Shown here piece after piece: positions 1 through 8,204 of a stretch of 64,000 bases of DNA (within the stretch, counting starts at the first letter, position 1; each line of letters opens with the position of its first letter). Under the pieces are notes generated by a model. The model was not told the origin of the DNA and did not search any database. It worked only from the letters and a program-made list of their open reading frames with translations. The translations under genes and the position numbers were made by a program. Source of the DNA: Pseudooceanicola atlanticus (GTDB lineage Bacteria > Pseudomonadota > Alphaproteobacteria > Rhodobacterales > Rhodobacteraceae); contig NZ_AQQX01000003.1 of assembly GCF_000768315.1 (NCBI RefSeq), forward strand, positions 558,001 to 622,000, in the 5' to 3' direction.

Positions 1-579
1 GAGCTCTTCCTGCGTGTAGACGCGGGGCTGGCGGTTCTTGACGTCGGTGTACTTGGTGCCCTTTTCGGCGGCGTGGTTGCGTTCGGTCCGGAAACACCAG
101 CTGTCGGCCGCGGCCAGCTGATCGCCGGTCTTCGCGTCGTAGAAATCGACGTGGTAGATCTGCTGCACGGCGCGGCCGGCAAAGCGGGTCTCGTGTTCGA
201 TCAGGTCCTTCAGATAGGCCTCGGTCCGCAATTCGGTGTTGCGGGCGATCGGTTTCATCCATTCCCATTCCGAGCCCGACCACATGGCGTGCACGCCCGG
301 CAGGCCGCCGACATAGCCCGAGATGATGCGGCTGGTGGAAAACAGGAACGAGGGCAGCGCGATCACGTCGCCGAATTTCGTGCCCTTCGCATAATCCGGG
401 TCGCACCAGAGCGGGTTGTCGTCGCCGATGCCGTGGGCGTAGTGGCGGATATTGTCGCGGGTGGCCTCGTAGCACCAGGGCTCCACGGTGTTCTCGATCT
501 TCACGCCGATCCGCTTGGACAGGTCATCGAGCCCTTCCTGCGTGATACGGGGGAATTGTCTCTGGGTCATGTCGTTCAT
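1..579 (-). CDS. MaoC-like hot-dog acyl-CoA hydratase/dehydratase, partial
   Basis: This gene runs off the left edge; 193 codons are visible. The start at 579 is preceded by a strong GGAGGAG ribosome binding site 7 bases upstream. The visible protein resembles the N-terminal half of double hot-dog MaoC-type (FAS1-DH-like) proteins: a short N-terminal helix, then the YAHGIGDDNPLW stretch near residue 50 and the LPSFLFS segment that often follow each other in this family. MaoC proteins hydrate enoyl-CoA thioesters. It lies 37 bases downstream of an acyl-CoA ligase on the same strand, so the two are probably co-transcribed and act on the same CoA ester. The catalytic half may lie outside the window. 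Family placement is fairly sure; substrate unknown. Confidence 0.75.
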   Translation of the reverse strand, partial: MNDMTQRQFPRITQEGLDDLSKRIGVKIENTVEPWCYEATRDNIRHYAHGIGDDNPLWCDPDYAKGTKFGDVIALPSFLFSTSRIISGYVGGLPGVHAMWSGSEWEWMKPIARNTELRTEAYLKDLIEHETRFAGRAVQQIYHVDFYDAKTGDQLAAADSWCFRTERNHAAEKGTKYTDVKNRQPRVYTQEEL

Positions 580-616
580 CTTGGTCTCCTCCAAATGCTG
601 GTTATTCAGGGATTGC

Positions 617-2167
617 TCAGGCGGCCGCCTTTGCCTCGTTGTCCCTGAGGATCTTGCGGTTGACCTTGCCCGCGGGGGTCTTGGGCAGGTCGGTGACGAT
701 CGCGACGTGGCGCGGGTATTCGTGGCGCGAGAGGGTCTGGCGGACGAGGTCCTGTATCTCTTCGACGAGGCCCGGGCTTTCGCTGTCCTTCAGCACGACG
801 AAGGCCTTGACCACCTGGCCGCGCACCTCGTCCGGGACGCCGATGGCGGCGGCTTCGGCCACCTTGGGATGGCGCAGGATCGCGTCCTCGATCTCGACCG
901 CGCTCATCGTCCAGCCGGCGGAGATGATGACATCGTCGGCGCGGCCGGCATGGTAGAAATACCCGTCCTCGTCGATCCGGCCGAGATCCTTGGTCGGGAA
1001 CCATTCGCCCCGACGCATGACCATCAGCTCGCCGATCTCGCCGGGCTGGGCGGGCTTGCCCGTGGCGTCATGCACCTCGACCACGTTGCCGGGCACGGCC
1101 TTGCCGAGCGATCCGTCGCGGACCTCGAAATCCTCGGCGCCGGGGTAATTGGCCAGGATCACCCCGATCTCGGTCGTGCCGTACATCGAGCAAACCGTGG
1201 TGCCGAACAGATCGTCGACATAGCGGGCGGTTTCGCTGTCGATGGGTTCGCCGGTGAACGTGAGCTTGTCGAAATGGTAGGTGAAATCCTCGGCCCGGCC
1301 GCAATTGCGCATCATCCGGTAATGGGTCGCGGCGGCCGAGAGGTTGGTGATCTCGAAATCCGACAACGCCTTGCACAGGCGCACCGGGTCGAACCGGCCC
1401 GAGAAGGTGCCGGTGGACACGCCAAGCGCCAGCGGTGACAGCGTGCCGTGCCACAGGCCATGGCCCCAGGCGGGCGAGGACGGGCAGAAGAACCGGTCGC
1501 CCGGGCGGATCCCCGTGGCATAAAGCGCGGCGACCATCAGCGTGACGATGGAGCGGTGGTTGTGCTTCACCGCCGCCGGCAGCGCGCGGGTCGTGCCCGA
1601 GGTGTATTGCAGCACCGCCAGGTCGCTGCCCGCGGTGTTGCAGGTGAAATCGGTGGGCAGGTCGGCCAGAGCGTCGAGGAAATCCTGGTCGACGACCACG
1701 ACCTCGGTCCCGCCGGCCTCGCGCGCCTCGGCCTCTTTCTCGCGGCTGGTGAACAGCAGCTTGGGGGTGCAATCGTCGGTGCGCAGGCGGATGCCGTCGG
1801 GCCCGAAAAGCGTGAACATCGGCACGGCCACCGCGCCCATCTTCATCGCGCCGAACATGGCGGCGTAGAAGGCCTCGGTCGGGTCGAGCATCACCGCGAC
1901 CCGGTCCCCCTTGGCCACGCCCTGCCCCAGCAGCCAGTGAGCCAGTTGCGACGACAGCGCGGACAGCGCGTCGAAGGTCACGATCTCGTCCCGGCCGTCG
2001 GAATGGGCGATGGCCACTGCCGTGGCGCCGGTGCCCGCGTGCCGGTCGACGCATTCATGCGCGATGTTGAGGCTGTCGCGGTCGCCATCGAACAGGTCCC
2101 ACAGGGCCTGCGGGCTGAAATGGCGCTGCGCATCGGCGTAGGACGTGTACTCCGTCAGCTTGGTCAT
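617..2167 (-). CDS. AMP-forming acyl-CoA synthetase (ligase)
   Basis: A 516-residue member of the ANL (acyl-CoA synthetase) superfamily that activates a carboxylic acid to its CoA thioester through an acyl-adenylate. Visible motifs are the YTSGTT phosphate loop at 188-193, SMYGTTE in the adenine-binding region, DLGRIDEDGYFYHAGRADD at the hinge, and AGKVNRK close to the C-terminus carrying the catalytic lysine. The loop is unusual: it continues RALPAAVKH instead of the normal G-x-P-K-G. The start at 2167 has a GGAGGAGGAG ribosome binding site. It precedes the MaoC gene in a two-gene operon. The short, cytosolic form resembles benzoate or medium-chain acyl-CoA ligases; the real substrate cannot be read from sequence. 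Confidence 0.88.
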   Translation of the reverse strand: MTKLTEYTSYADAQRHFSPQALWDLFDGDRDSLNIAHECVDRHAGTGATAVAIAHSDGRDEIVTFDALSALSSQLAHWLLGQGVAKGDRVAVMLDPTEAFYAAMFGAMKMGAVAVPMFTLFGPDGIRLRTDDCTPKLLFTSREKEAEAREAGGTEVVVVDQDFLDALADLPTDFTCNTAGSDLAVLQYTSGTTRALPAAVKHNHRSIVTLMVAALYATGIRPGDRFFCPSSPAWGHGLWHGTLSPLALGVSTGTFSGRFDPVRLCKALSDFEITNLSAAATHYRMMRNCGRAEDFTYHFDKLTFTGEPIDSETARYVDDLFGTTVCSMYGTTEIGVILANYPGAEDFEVRDGSLGKAVPGNVVEVHDATGKPAQPGEIGELMVMRRGEWFPTKDLGRIDEDGYFYHAGRADDVIISAGWTMSAVEIEDAILRHPKVAEAAAIGVPDEVRGQVVKAFVVLKDSESPGLVEEIQDLVRQTLSRHEYPRHVAIVTDLPKTPAGKVNRKILRDNEAKAAA

Positions 2168-2427
2168 CCGTGATCTCCTCCTCCTGGCCGCCTTGGGGGC
2201 GGTGGCGCGGGTGGCGCCGTTGCTCTCAAGGGTGGGAAATCGGACGGATTGTTGTCAATTCGGGTTGCTTATTGTCCTGACGCAATGGATTGCGTTCATG
2301 CCTGCGGGAAATGCCTGTTTTACAGGGGGTTGGTCGGATCGGGCGTGTGCGGGGCCTGAACTTCCGCGCGGGCCATTGTCTGGGCGCAACGGCGCTGCGG
2401 GATTCGTCTGGCCCGGATTTCGGGGGG
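2168..2427. promoter_or_regulatory. Upstream region of ligase-MaoC operon with palindromes
   Basis: This gap between the ligase start and the upstream IclR stop carries several dyads: ATTG-TTGT-CAAT at 2248-2259, the perfect palindrome CGCAAT-GG-ATTGCG at 2281-2294, and CCTGT-TTT-ACAGG at 2314-2326. ATTGTCC at 2271-2277 also occurs near the IclR gene (3243-3249 inverted, 3358-3364). The dyads are seen directly. Their role as operators for the adjacent IclR protein, with a leftward promoter here, is inferred. Confidence 0.4.
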
Positions 2428-3210
2428 TCAGGCGGGGTCGGCCAGCGACAACTCTGCCACCTCGTCGCGGGCGCGGAGCATGCGCGCGGCGAGGCTGTCG
2501 AGGCCCTGCGCCTCCATCCGTTCGGAGATGCCGACGGCGACGAGGCTGCGGGTCATGCGACGCGCGGCGTTCAGCACCGGCACCGCGACCACGGTGACGC
2601 CGGACATGTAGGCGCCGCGATCCACGGCAAAGCCCTGCTCGCGCGTCTCGGCGACCTGGTCGAGCCAGGCCTCGTAGCGCGGGGGATTGTCCCAGTTGAG
2701 TCGCGCGAAATCGGCGCGCAGCCTGTCAGGGTCGAGATCATTGAACGCCGCGTAGCAGCGCCCAGTGGCCGAGATCAGCAGCGGAAAGCGGCTGCCCAGG
2801 TCGACCTGAAGGCTGAAGCGCTGCGGTACTTGGCTGATCGCGACGACGACCATCTGGCCGGCTTCGGTCAACTGGGTTGCCAGCACGGTGGCGCCGGAGC
2901 TTTCCGACAGGCTGTCGAGATGCGGCTGCACGAGCGAGATGAAGGCGTTGCGCTGGATCGCGGTGCGCGCGATCGGCAGGATGCCGACGCCGATCGTGTA
3001 GCGCTTGGTCTGCGGGTCAAACTGGACCAGGCCCTCGTCGGTCAGCACCCGCAGGATGTGCAGGCAAGTGCTGGGCACGAGGCCGAGGTCGCGGGCCATC
3101 GGGTTGACGCCGACCGGGTCCTCGGCCCGCCCAAGGTAACGCAGGATCGCCACGGCGCGGGACACGGCGGGGACGGCACGTTTGACCGGATCGCGAGGGG
3201 TGTCGGGCAT
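2428..3210 (-). CDS. IclR-family transcriptional regulator
   Basis: A 260-residue IclR protein: an N-terminal winged helix-turn-helix (about residues 10-75, including VSRAVAILRYL and LGLVPSTCLHILRVLTDEGL) followed by the effector-binding GAF-like domain. IclR proteins repress or activate nearby catabolic operons in response to pathway metabolites. Genes on both sides share its strand: an SDR dehydrogenase upstream and an acyl-CoA ligase/MaoC operon downstream, which are the likely targets. A CATTG-GA-CAATG dyad sits 29 bases upstream of the start, so autoregulation is plausible. It is distinct from the second IclR gene at 9342-10115. Confidence 0.92.
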   Translation of the reverse strand: MPDTPRDPVKRAVPAVSRAVAILRYLGRAEDPVGVNPMARDLGLVPSTCLHILRVLTDEGLVQFDPQTKRYTIGVGILPIARTAIQRNAFISLVQPHLDSLSESSGATVLATQLTEAGQMVVVAISQVPQRFSLQVDLGSRFPLLISATGRCYAAFNDLDPDRLRADFARLNWDNPPRYEAWLDQVAETREQGFAVDRGAYMSGVTVVAVPVLNAARRMTRSLVAVGISERMEAQGLDSLAARMLRARDEVAELSLADPA

Positions 3211-3234
3211 GGCGGGCGTCCTCTGGCAATGGCG

Positions 3235-3250
3235 TTGTCATTGGACAATG
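3235..3250. promoter_or_regulatory. Putative IclR operator
   Basis: Two overlapping perfect dyads, TTGTC-ATTG-GACAA (3235-3248) and CATTG-GA-CAATG (3239-3250), lie just upstream of the IclR start at 3210. ATTGTCC half-sites recur at 2271 and 3358. Dyads in this position are typical autoregulatory IclR sites; binding itself is inferred. Confidence 0.45.
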
Positions 3251-3372
3251 GGTTTGGGCGGGGCGTCAACGGGGTGTTTGGTCTGGGGCAGTCGGGCAGG
3301 TTTGGAACACGTGCCAGGTCTTCGACCGTTCCGAGTCTTGCCGTCTGTTCAGCGGCAATTGTCCTGGGGACC

Positions 3373-3392
3373 GCCCGGCGGCACCGCCGGGC
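3373..3392 (-). terminator. Perfect GC hairpin downstream of SDR gene
   Basis: GCCCGGCGG and CCGCCGGGC (9-bp perfect arms, 2-base gap) stand 15 bases past the stop of the SDR gene at 3407. There is no U-tract, so it may act as an RNA 3'-end stabiliser or an attenuator rather than a strong intrinsic terminator. Confidence 0.35.
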
Positions 3393-3406
3393 AGCATAGA
3401 GGATCC

Positions 3407-4210
3407 TCACCCCTGCCCCTTGGCCACCCTGCGCAGGTAGGCGAGGTAGCCGATGGCGATGCGGCTGCCGCCATTGACCGGGATGGTGATGCCCGACACC
3501 CATTCCGCCTCATCGCTGGCCAGGTAGAGACAGGCAGAGGCGATGTCACGCGGCTGGCCGAGCCGCCCCATGGGCACGGTGTCGATCTGTTTCTGGGCGC
3601 GGTCGCCCGACAGGATCGCGGTCGTTTCCTCGGTCACGATGACGCCGGGGGCGACCGCGTTCACCCGGATGCCCATGTGGCCCCATTCCACCGCCATGGT
3701 CATGGTCAGGTTCTCGACCCCGGCCTTGGCGGCGCCGTATTGGCCCGTCATCGGGTTGGGGTGAGAGCCCGAGCGCGAGGTGATGTTGATGATCGACCCG
3801 CCGCCCGTCTGCCGCATCGCCCGCGCCGCCGCCTGGGCGCAGAAGAAGGCGGATTTCATGTTGAGATCGACGACCCGGTCCCATTGCCCCGCGTCGAGGT
3901 CGATCAGCGCGCCGACATCGTCGCGCGCGGCGCTGCCTGCATTGTTGACCCAGCAATCCAGCCCGCCGAACGCCTGCTGCGCCTTGTCGACAAGGGCTTG
4001 GGGCGTGTCGGGGTCGGTGATGTCGGCCGGCATCGCCACGGCGCGACCGCCGGTTTCCGCGATCTCGGACACCACGTCGTCCAGCGGATCGGGGCTGCGC
4101 CCGGTCACCACGACGTCCGCCCCGGCCGCGGCCAGTGTCAGGCTGATGCCGCGCCCGATGCCGCGTCCGCCGCCCGTCACCACGGCGACCTTTCCCGAGA
4201 GATTGAACAT
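3407..4210 (-). CDS. SDR-family NAD(P)-dependent oxidoreductase
   Basis: A classical short-chain dehydrogenase/reductase of 267 residues starting at MFNLSGKVAVVTGG. Visible are the nucleotide-binding TGGGRGIGRG near residue 12, NNAG near 90, the catalytic YGAAK (Tyr and Lys), and the cofactor-loop sequence VAPGVI. A strong AGGAGGAGG ribosome binding site precedes the ATG at 4210; an open frame extends further upstream but lacks such a signal. SDRs in this setting usually oxidise a 3-hydroxyacyl-CoA or an alcohol group. It is divergent from a TRAP transporter operon and shares that intergenic control region. Confidence 0.9.
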   Translation of the reverse strand: MFNLSGKVAVVTGGGRGIGRGISLTLAAAGADVVVTGRSPDPLDDVVSEIAETGGRAVAMPADITDPDTPQALVDKAQQAFGGLDCWVNNAGSAARDDVGALIDLDAGQWDRVVDLNMKSAFFCAQAAARAMRQTGGGSIINITSRSGSHPNPMTGQYGAAKAGVENLTMTMAVEWGHMGIRVNAVAPGVIVTEETTAILSGDRAQKQIDTVPMGRLGQPRDIASACLYLASDEAEWVSGITIPVNGGSRIAIGYLAYLRRVAKGQG

Positions 4211-4234
4211 GCCTCCTCCTCCTTGGCTGTTTAC

Positions 4235-4290
4235 TTTCGCTAATTCGTCAGTTAGCCATTTCATATCGCTTGCTGACCAGTTAGCGAAAT
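4235..4290. promoter_or_regulatory. Divergent control region with paired operators (TetR-like)
   Basis: Between the leftward SDR and the rightward TRAP operon lies a perfect 9-bp inverted repeat, TTTCGCTAA (4235-4243) and TTAGCGAAA (4281-4289). Inside it CAGTTAGC is repeated at 4249-4256 and 4278-4285, and the second copy forms the partial dyad CTGAC-CA-GTTAG. This arrangement suits two bound dimers of the TetR regulator encoded at the end of the TRAP operon (7423-8097). The repeats are seen; the regulator assignment is inferred. Confidence 0.5.
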
Positions 4291-4338
4291 AGAATAGGAG
4301 AAGGCAATCGCCGATTGGCATTGCCCAGGGAGGACACC

Positions 4339-5496
4339 ATGAAACTTTCACGCACCGGCCTGGCGCCGGTTTTGAGCACTTGTTCGGCGTTTGGCCTGGC
4401 CGCTGGATTGACCGTCGGCCTGACGTTCGGGCTTTCGGGTACGGCGATGGCCAAGGAACTGCGCATCGCCACCGGGACCGCATCCCAGAACGGGCTGAAC
4501 AGCGGCGTCGTGGTCTTCGCGGAAGAGCTGGAGCGGCTGTCGGAGGGCGAATACACCTCCGAGGTCTATCCCGGCACGCTGCTGAAATTCGCCGAGATGA
4601 CAAACGGCATTCGCGATGGCATCGTCGATATCGGCTACACGATCCCGGCCTATAGCCGCGCGGAATTCCCCTATACCAACATGGTGACGGATGTGGTCAC
4701 GGCCTCGCCGGACGTGGTGGTGATGACGGCGGTCATCAGCGACTACATCCTGAACGAATGCGAGCCCTGCCGCGAGGAGTTCAAGTCGCTCAACCAGGTC
4801 AACCTGGGCTTCAGCGCGGTCGGGCCGTATTACCTGATGTCCAAGGACAAGATCAGCTCCATGGCCGATTTCGAGGGCAAGACGATCCGGGGCGTCGGCG
4901 CCTTCGGCCGCTACGTGGAGGCCATGGGCGCCAAGGCCGTGGTGATCCCGTCGGGCGATATCTACGAAAGCCTCAACCAGGGGACGCTGGACGGCAACAC
5001 CCAGGGCCTGGACACGCTGAAGAGCCTGTCCTACGGCGATGTCGTGGATTACGTGCTGAACGTGCCGATCGGGCTTTACCTCGGATCGTCGGTCTTCACC
5101 GTGAACCGCGACCTCTGGGAGGACATGGGCGCCGACGGGCAGCAGATGCTGCTTGAGGCCGCGGCCACGGGCCATGCACATGTCACCGTCACCTATTACG
5201 GCGAGAACCAGCATTACCTGAAGAACCCCGCCGATGGCGGCGTTGAGGCGGTGGAACCCGATGCGGAGCTGCAAGCCGCGACCGAGGCCTTCTACACGAC
5301 CGAGCTGGACACGATCGGCAAGCTGGCGGTCGAGAAATACGGCCAGGAGGACGCCCCGGCCCGGATCGAGGAGATCATGGCGCTGGTGGACAAGTGGAAG
5401 GCGGCCTTCGAGGGCGTGGACACGACGGATGTCGATGCGGTGGCGCAGGTCTATTACGACCAGCTGTTCAGCCAGATCGACCCCGGCGCGTTGTGA
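4339..5496 (+). CDS. TRAP transporter solute-binding protein (DctP-type)
   Basis: Periplasmic substrate-binding protein of a tripartite TRAP importer, 385 residues. The start at 4339 has a GGGAGGA ribosome binding site 7-8 bases upstream and leaves a clean signal peptide ending in GTAMA before KELRIATG. The mature protein shows the usual DctP features: PGTLLKFAEMTNGIRDGIVDIGY near the first lobe, the conserved KTIRGVGAFGRYVEAMGAK segment, and SGDIYESLNQGTLDG before the second crossover. The membrane subunits follow directly. The ligand, probably an organic acid, cannot be inferred from sequence, but the surrounding acyl-CoA genes suggest the substrate of the catabolic island. Confidence 0.93.
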   Translation: MKLSRTGLAPVLSTCSAFGLAAGLTVGLTFGLSGTAMAKELRIATGTASQNGLNSGVVVFAEELERLSEGEYTSEVYPGTLLKFAEMTNGIRDGIVDIGYTIPAYSRAEFPYTNMVTDVVTASPDVVVMTAVISDYILNECEPCREEFKSLNQVNLGFSAVGPYYLMSKDKISSMADFEGKTIRGVGAFGRYVEAMGAKAVVIPSGDIYESLNQGTLDGNTQGLDTLKSLSYGDVVDYVLNVPIGLYLGSSVFTVNRDLWEDMGADGQQMLLEAAATGHAHVTVTYYGENQHYLKNPADGGVEAVEPDAELQAATEAFYTTELDTIGKLAVEKYGQEDAPARIEEIMALVDKWKAAFEGVDTTDVDAVAQVYYDQLFSQIDPGAL

Positions 5497-5508
5497 GGTG
5501 CATGTGAC

Positions 5509-6066
5509 ATGGGCCTGATCGGACGGATCCTCAACCTGCTGGCACGCGGCCTGGCCCTGATCGGGGCGCTGTGCGTGCTGGCGATGATGGTGCAGGTGAC
5601 ACTGGACGTGCTGCTGAAGAACCTCTTCAACCTGCGCGTTCCGTTCACCCAGGCGCTTGTCACCCGCTGGTACATGGTCGGCGCGGCGTTCCTGCCGCTT
5701 GGCCTGACCGAAATCCTCGACCGGCATATTTCGGTCGAGGTGCTTTACCAGACCCTCGGCGCCCGCCTGCGGCGGGTGCTGGGGGGCGCCGTCTGCCTCT
5801 TCGCCGCGGGGATCGCCGCGACGATGACCCTGCCGCTCTGGGAAGAGGCAATGACCAAGTTCCACGCCGGCGCCTTCGAGACCGAGAACGGCGAGGATAT
5901 CGCGATCTGGGGCGGCTATTTCTTCCTGCCGGCGGGCTTCGCGCTGATGACCCTGATCCTGGTCTACCGCGTGATCGTGCTCTGGACCCCGCTGCAAAGC
6001 GGGATGGAAGAGGTCCCGGTGGACCGCGTCGACGACATGCGCGACGCCATGCGTGAAGGGGTCTGA
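5509..6066 (+). CDS. TRAP transporter small permease (DctQ-type)
   Basis: A 185-residue membrane protein with four predicted transmembrane helices (about residues 9-33, 53-70, 92-112 and 140-160), matching the DctQ small-subunit size and the conserved FTQALVTRWYMVG region after the first helix. It starts 12 bases after the DctP stop and 6 bases before the DctM gene, so the three subunits are co-transcribed. It bridges the solute-binding protein to the large permease in the Na+-driven importer. Confidence 0.9.
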   Translation: MGLIGRILNLLARGLALIGALCVLAMMVQVTLDVLLKNLFNLRVPFTQALVTRWYMVGAAFLPLGLTEILDRHISVEVLYQTLGARLRRVLGGAVCLFAAGIAATMTLPLWEEAMTKFHAGAFETENGEDIAIWGGYFFLPAGFALMTLILVYRVIVLWTPLQSGMEEVPVDRVDDMRDAMREGV

Positions 6067-6072
6067 TCCGTC

Positions 6073-7380
6073 ATGGAACGCGAAATCATCGGATTGATCG
6101 GCCTCGGCCTGATGCTGGGGCTGCTGGTGCTGCGGGTGCATATCGGGATCGCGCTGATCTCGGTCTCGACCGGCGGGATCTGGTATCTCATCGGCTCGCG
6201 CCCCGCGCTCGGGATGCTGTCAAACCTGCCCTATGACTTCACGGCCAGCTGGACGCTCAGCTCGGTGCCGATGTTCCTGCTCATGGGCTATGTCTGCTAT
6301 TACGCCGGGCTGACGCGGGGCCTCTTCGAGGTGGCCCGCAGCTGGCTCGCCTGGCTGCCCGGGGGGCTCGCCGTGGCGACGATCTGGGGCTCGGCCGGGT
6401 TCGCCGCCGTGACCGGGTCCTCCATCGCCTGCGCCGCCGCCATGGGCCGCATCGCCATCCCCGAGATGAAGCGCGCGGGCTACGACATGCGGCTGGCCAC
6501 CGGGTCCGTCGCCGCCGCCGGGACGCTCGGCGCGCTGATCCCGCCCTCGATCCTGCTGATCCTCTTCGGGGTCTTCGCCGAGGTGCCGATCGCCAAGCTG
6601 TTCATCGGCGGCATCGGCGCGGGGCTGACCACCGCCGTGCTCTACATGACCGTCGTCATCGGGCTGGCCCTGTGGAAACCGCACATGGCCCCGCGCCTGG
6701 CCGAGAAGCCGCCGCTCGACCAGCGGATGCGCGACCTGCGCGAGACCTGGCCGATCCTCGTCCTGCTGGTCGTGGTGATCGGCGGCATGTTCGGCGGGTT
6801 CTTCACCGCGACCGAGGCCGGGGCCGTCGGGGCCTTCGCCGCGATCCTGATCGGCCTTGCCAAGCGCTCGCTCAACCTCTCGGGCCTCTGGGAGGCGCTG
6901 AAGGAGACGCTGCTCACGACCTCCTCGCTGTTCCTCATCGCGATCGGCGCGATCCTCCTGACACGGTTCCTGACCCTGTCGGGCACGGGCCACATGATCG
7001 CCGACGCGATCATCGCGATGCAGGCCAACACGCTGGTCCTGCTGATCGGGATTTCCTGCATCTACCTGATCCTGGGCATGTTCCTGGACCCTCTGGGCGC
7101 GATGCTTCTGACGGTGCCGGTGCTGCTGCCGATCCTCGACAATGCGGGGATCGACCTGATCTGGTTCGGCGTCTTCCTGGTGAAATTTCTGGAAATCGGC
7201 ATGATCACCCCACCGATCGGCATGAATGTCTTCGTCATCAAGGGGGTGGTGGGAAACCAGGCCAGCCTGACGACGATCTTCCGGGGCATCTTCCTTTTCC
7301 TGGCCGCCGATGCCATAGCGGTTACGCTGTTCATTGCCTTCCCGCAGATCATCCTGTTCCTGCCGGGACTGATGCAATGA
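6073..7380 (+). CDS. TRAP transporter large permease (DctM-type)
   Basis: A 435-residue polytopic membrane protein of the DctM family, with about 12 hydrophobic helices. Conserved family stretches are visible: SSIACAAAMGRIAIPEMKRA, the GTLGALIPPSILLILFGV discriminator-like loop, FTATEAGAVGAF, and LGMFLDPLGAMLLTVPVLLPI followed by EIGMITPPIGMNVFVIKG. These form the ion and substrate path. It is the last transporter gene before the TetR regulator 42 bases downstream. Confidence 0.94.
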   Translation: MEREIIGLIGLGLMLGLLVLRVHIGIALISVSTGGIWYLIGSRPALGMLSNLPYDFTASWTLSSVPMFLLMGYVCYYAGLTRGLFEVARSWLAWLPGGLAVATIWGSAGFAAVTGSSIACAAAMGRIAIPEMKRAGYDMRLATGSVAAAGTLGALIPPSILLILFGVFAEVPIAKLFIGGIGAGLTTAVLYMTVVIGLALWKPHMAPRLAEKPPLDQRMRDLRETWPILVLLVVVIGGMFGGFFTATEAGAVGAFAAILIGLAKRSLNLSGLWEALKETLLTTSSLFLIAIGAILLTRFLTLSGTGHMIADAIIAMQANTLVLLIGISCIYLILGMFLDPLGAMLLTVPVLLPILDNAGIDLIWFGVFLVKFLEIGMITPPIGMNVFVIKGVVGNQASLTTIFRGIFLFLAADAIAVTLFIAFPQIILFLPGLMQ

Positions 7381-7422
7381 CGATGACCCGAAACGACATG
7401 CCCAACGTGAACGGAGTATAGG

Positions 7423-8097
7423 TTGCCTGGTTCCAACGACGCGGAGACCCCGACGGTCCAGCTTGGCCCGAAACAGCGGCGGCGGGAGATATCCGACCGC
7501 AAGATGCTGCGCGCGGCCACGTCGCTGATCGGGCGCAAGGGCACGGCGGGCGCGAACCTGGCACAGATCGGGATCGATGCGGGCTATTCCCGTGGCCTGC
7601 CCGTGCAACGGTTCGGGACCAAGCTGAACCTGCTGGAGGCGGTGCTGGACGCGATCCAGGACCGGTTCATGCGCCACGTCGAAAAGCGCGTGGGCGACCG
7701 CCGGGGCTGTGACGCGCTGGTCGAACGGATAAGGTTCCAGCTGGAGGCGGTGCGCGACATGCCGGAAAGCGCCGTGGCGCTCTACCAGCTGATCGTGGAT
7801 TCCACCGGTTCCATCCCCGAGCTGAAGCCGCGCATCGCCGAACTGCACCGCGCCTATCGCGAGAACCTGCGGCATTACATGCTGCAGGCCGAGGAGATGG
7901 GAGAGCTGCGCGCCGATGTCGATATCGAACAGAGCGTGCGGGCGATTTCGGGGACGATTTCGGGCATGAGCATCCAGGCCATCGTGGACGGCACGACCGA
8001 CCGGCTGGGCGAGGATGCCGGCTTCATCGCCGATCTCTTCGTGTCGCGGGTGGCACGGGCGGATCGCAAGACGGGTGCCGAAGCGGACGACACCTGA
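7423..8097 (+). CDS. TetR-family transcriptional regulator
   Basis: A 224-residue TetR-type repressor. The N-terminal helix-turn-helix spans about residues 25-65 ([29 protein letters not shown] in pieces), and the C-terminal part is a helical ligand-binding domain. The start is a TTG at 7423, chosen because GGAG lies at 7413-7416 and no in-frame ATG is available before the HTH; a seven-codon ATG frame at 7398 ends at 7421. In the HTH the usual tyrosine of the Y-x-HF motif is valine. It sits at the end of the first TRAP operon and probably represses the divergent promoter at 4235-4290, with the imported compound or its CoA ester as inducer (inference). Confidence 0.85.
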   Translation: MPGSNDAETPTVQLGPKQRRREISDRKMLRAATSLIGRKGTAGANLAQIGIDAGYSRGLPVQRFGTKLNLLEAVLDAIQDRFMRHVEKRVGDRRGCDALVERIRFQLEAVRDMPESAVALYQLIVDSTGSIPELKPRIAELHRAYRENLRHYMLQAEEMGELRADVDIEQSVRAISGTISGMSIQAIVDGTTDRLGEDAGFIADLFVSRVARADRKTGAEADDT

Positions 8098-8108
8098 CCC
8101 TGCGGCGC

Positions 8109-8137
8109 TTGGCCGGGTTTTGCAGGCCCCCTATACC
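8109..8137 (+). promoter_or_regulatory. Candidate sigma-70 promoter for acyl-CoA dehydrogenase
   Basis: TTGGCC (8109-8114) and TATACC (8132-8137) are separated by exactly 17 bases and lie 67 bases upstream of the ACAD start. The -10 overlaps a CCCC-N6-GGGG dyad (8128-8141) reminiscent of, but not matching, the TCCCA-N5-TGGGA operators elsewhere. Read by eye only. Confidence 0.35.
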
Positions 8138-8204
8138 GGGGACAGATAGAGACGCGTTTCAGATGAGGGCGGGCGCCGGGCGTCCGCCGAAAGGGAGAAG
8201 AGAC

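Noticed and set aside
73-1438. Long plus-strand open frames opposite the MaoC and ligase genes
   Set aside because: Arg/Ala/Gly-rich translations antisense to motif-bearing genes, as expected in high-GC DNA; no ribosome binding sites and no recognisable domains.
4348-6141. 597-codon minus-strand open frame opposite the TRAP genes
   Set aside because: His/Gln/Arg-rich shadow of the DctP-DctQ genes. The opposite strand has a signal peptide, family motifs and membrane helices.
7398-7421. Seven-codon ATG frame just before the TetR gene as a leader peptide
   Set aside because: Too short, no codon bias or attenuator structure; it ends two bases before the TTG start and can be chance.
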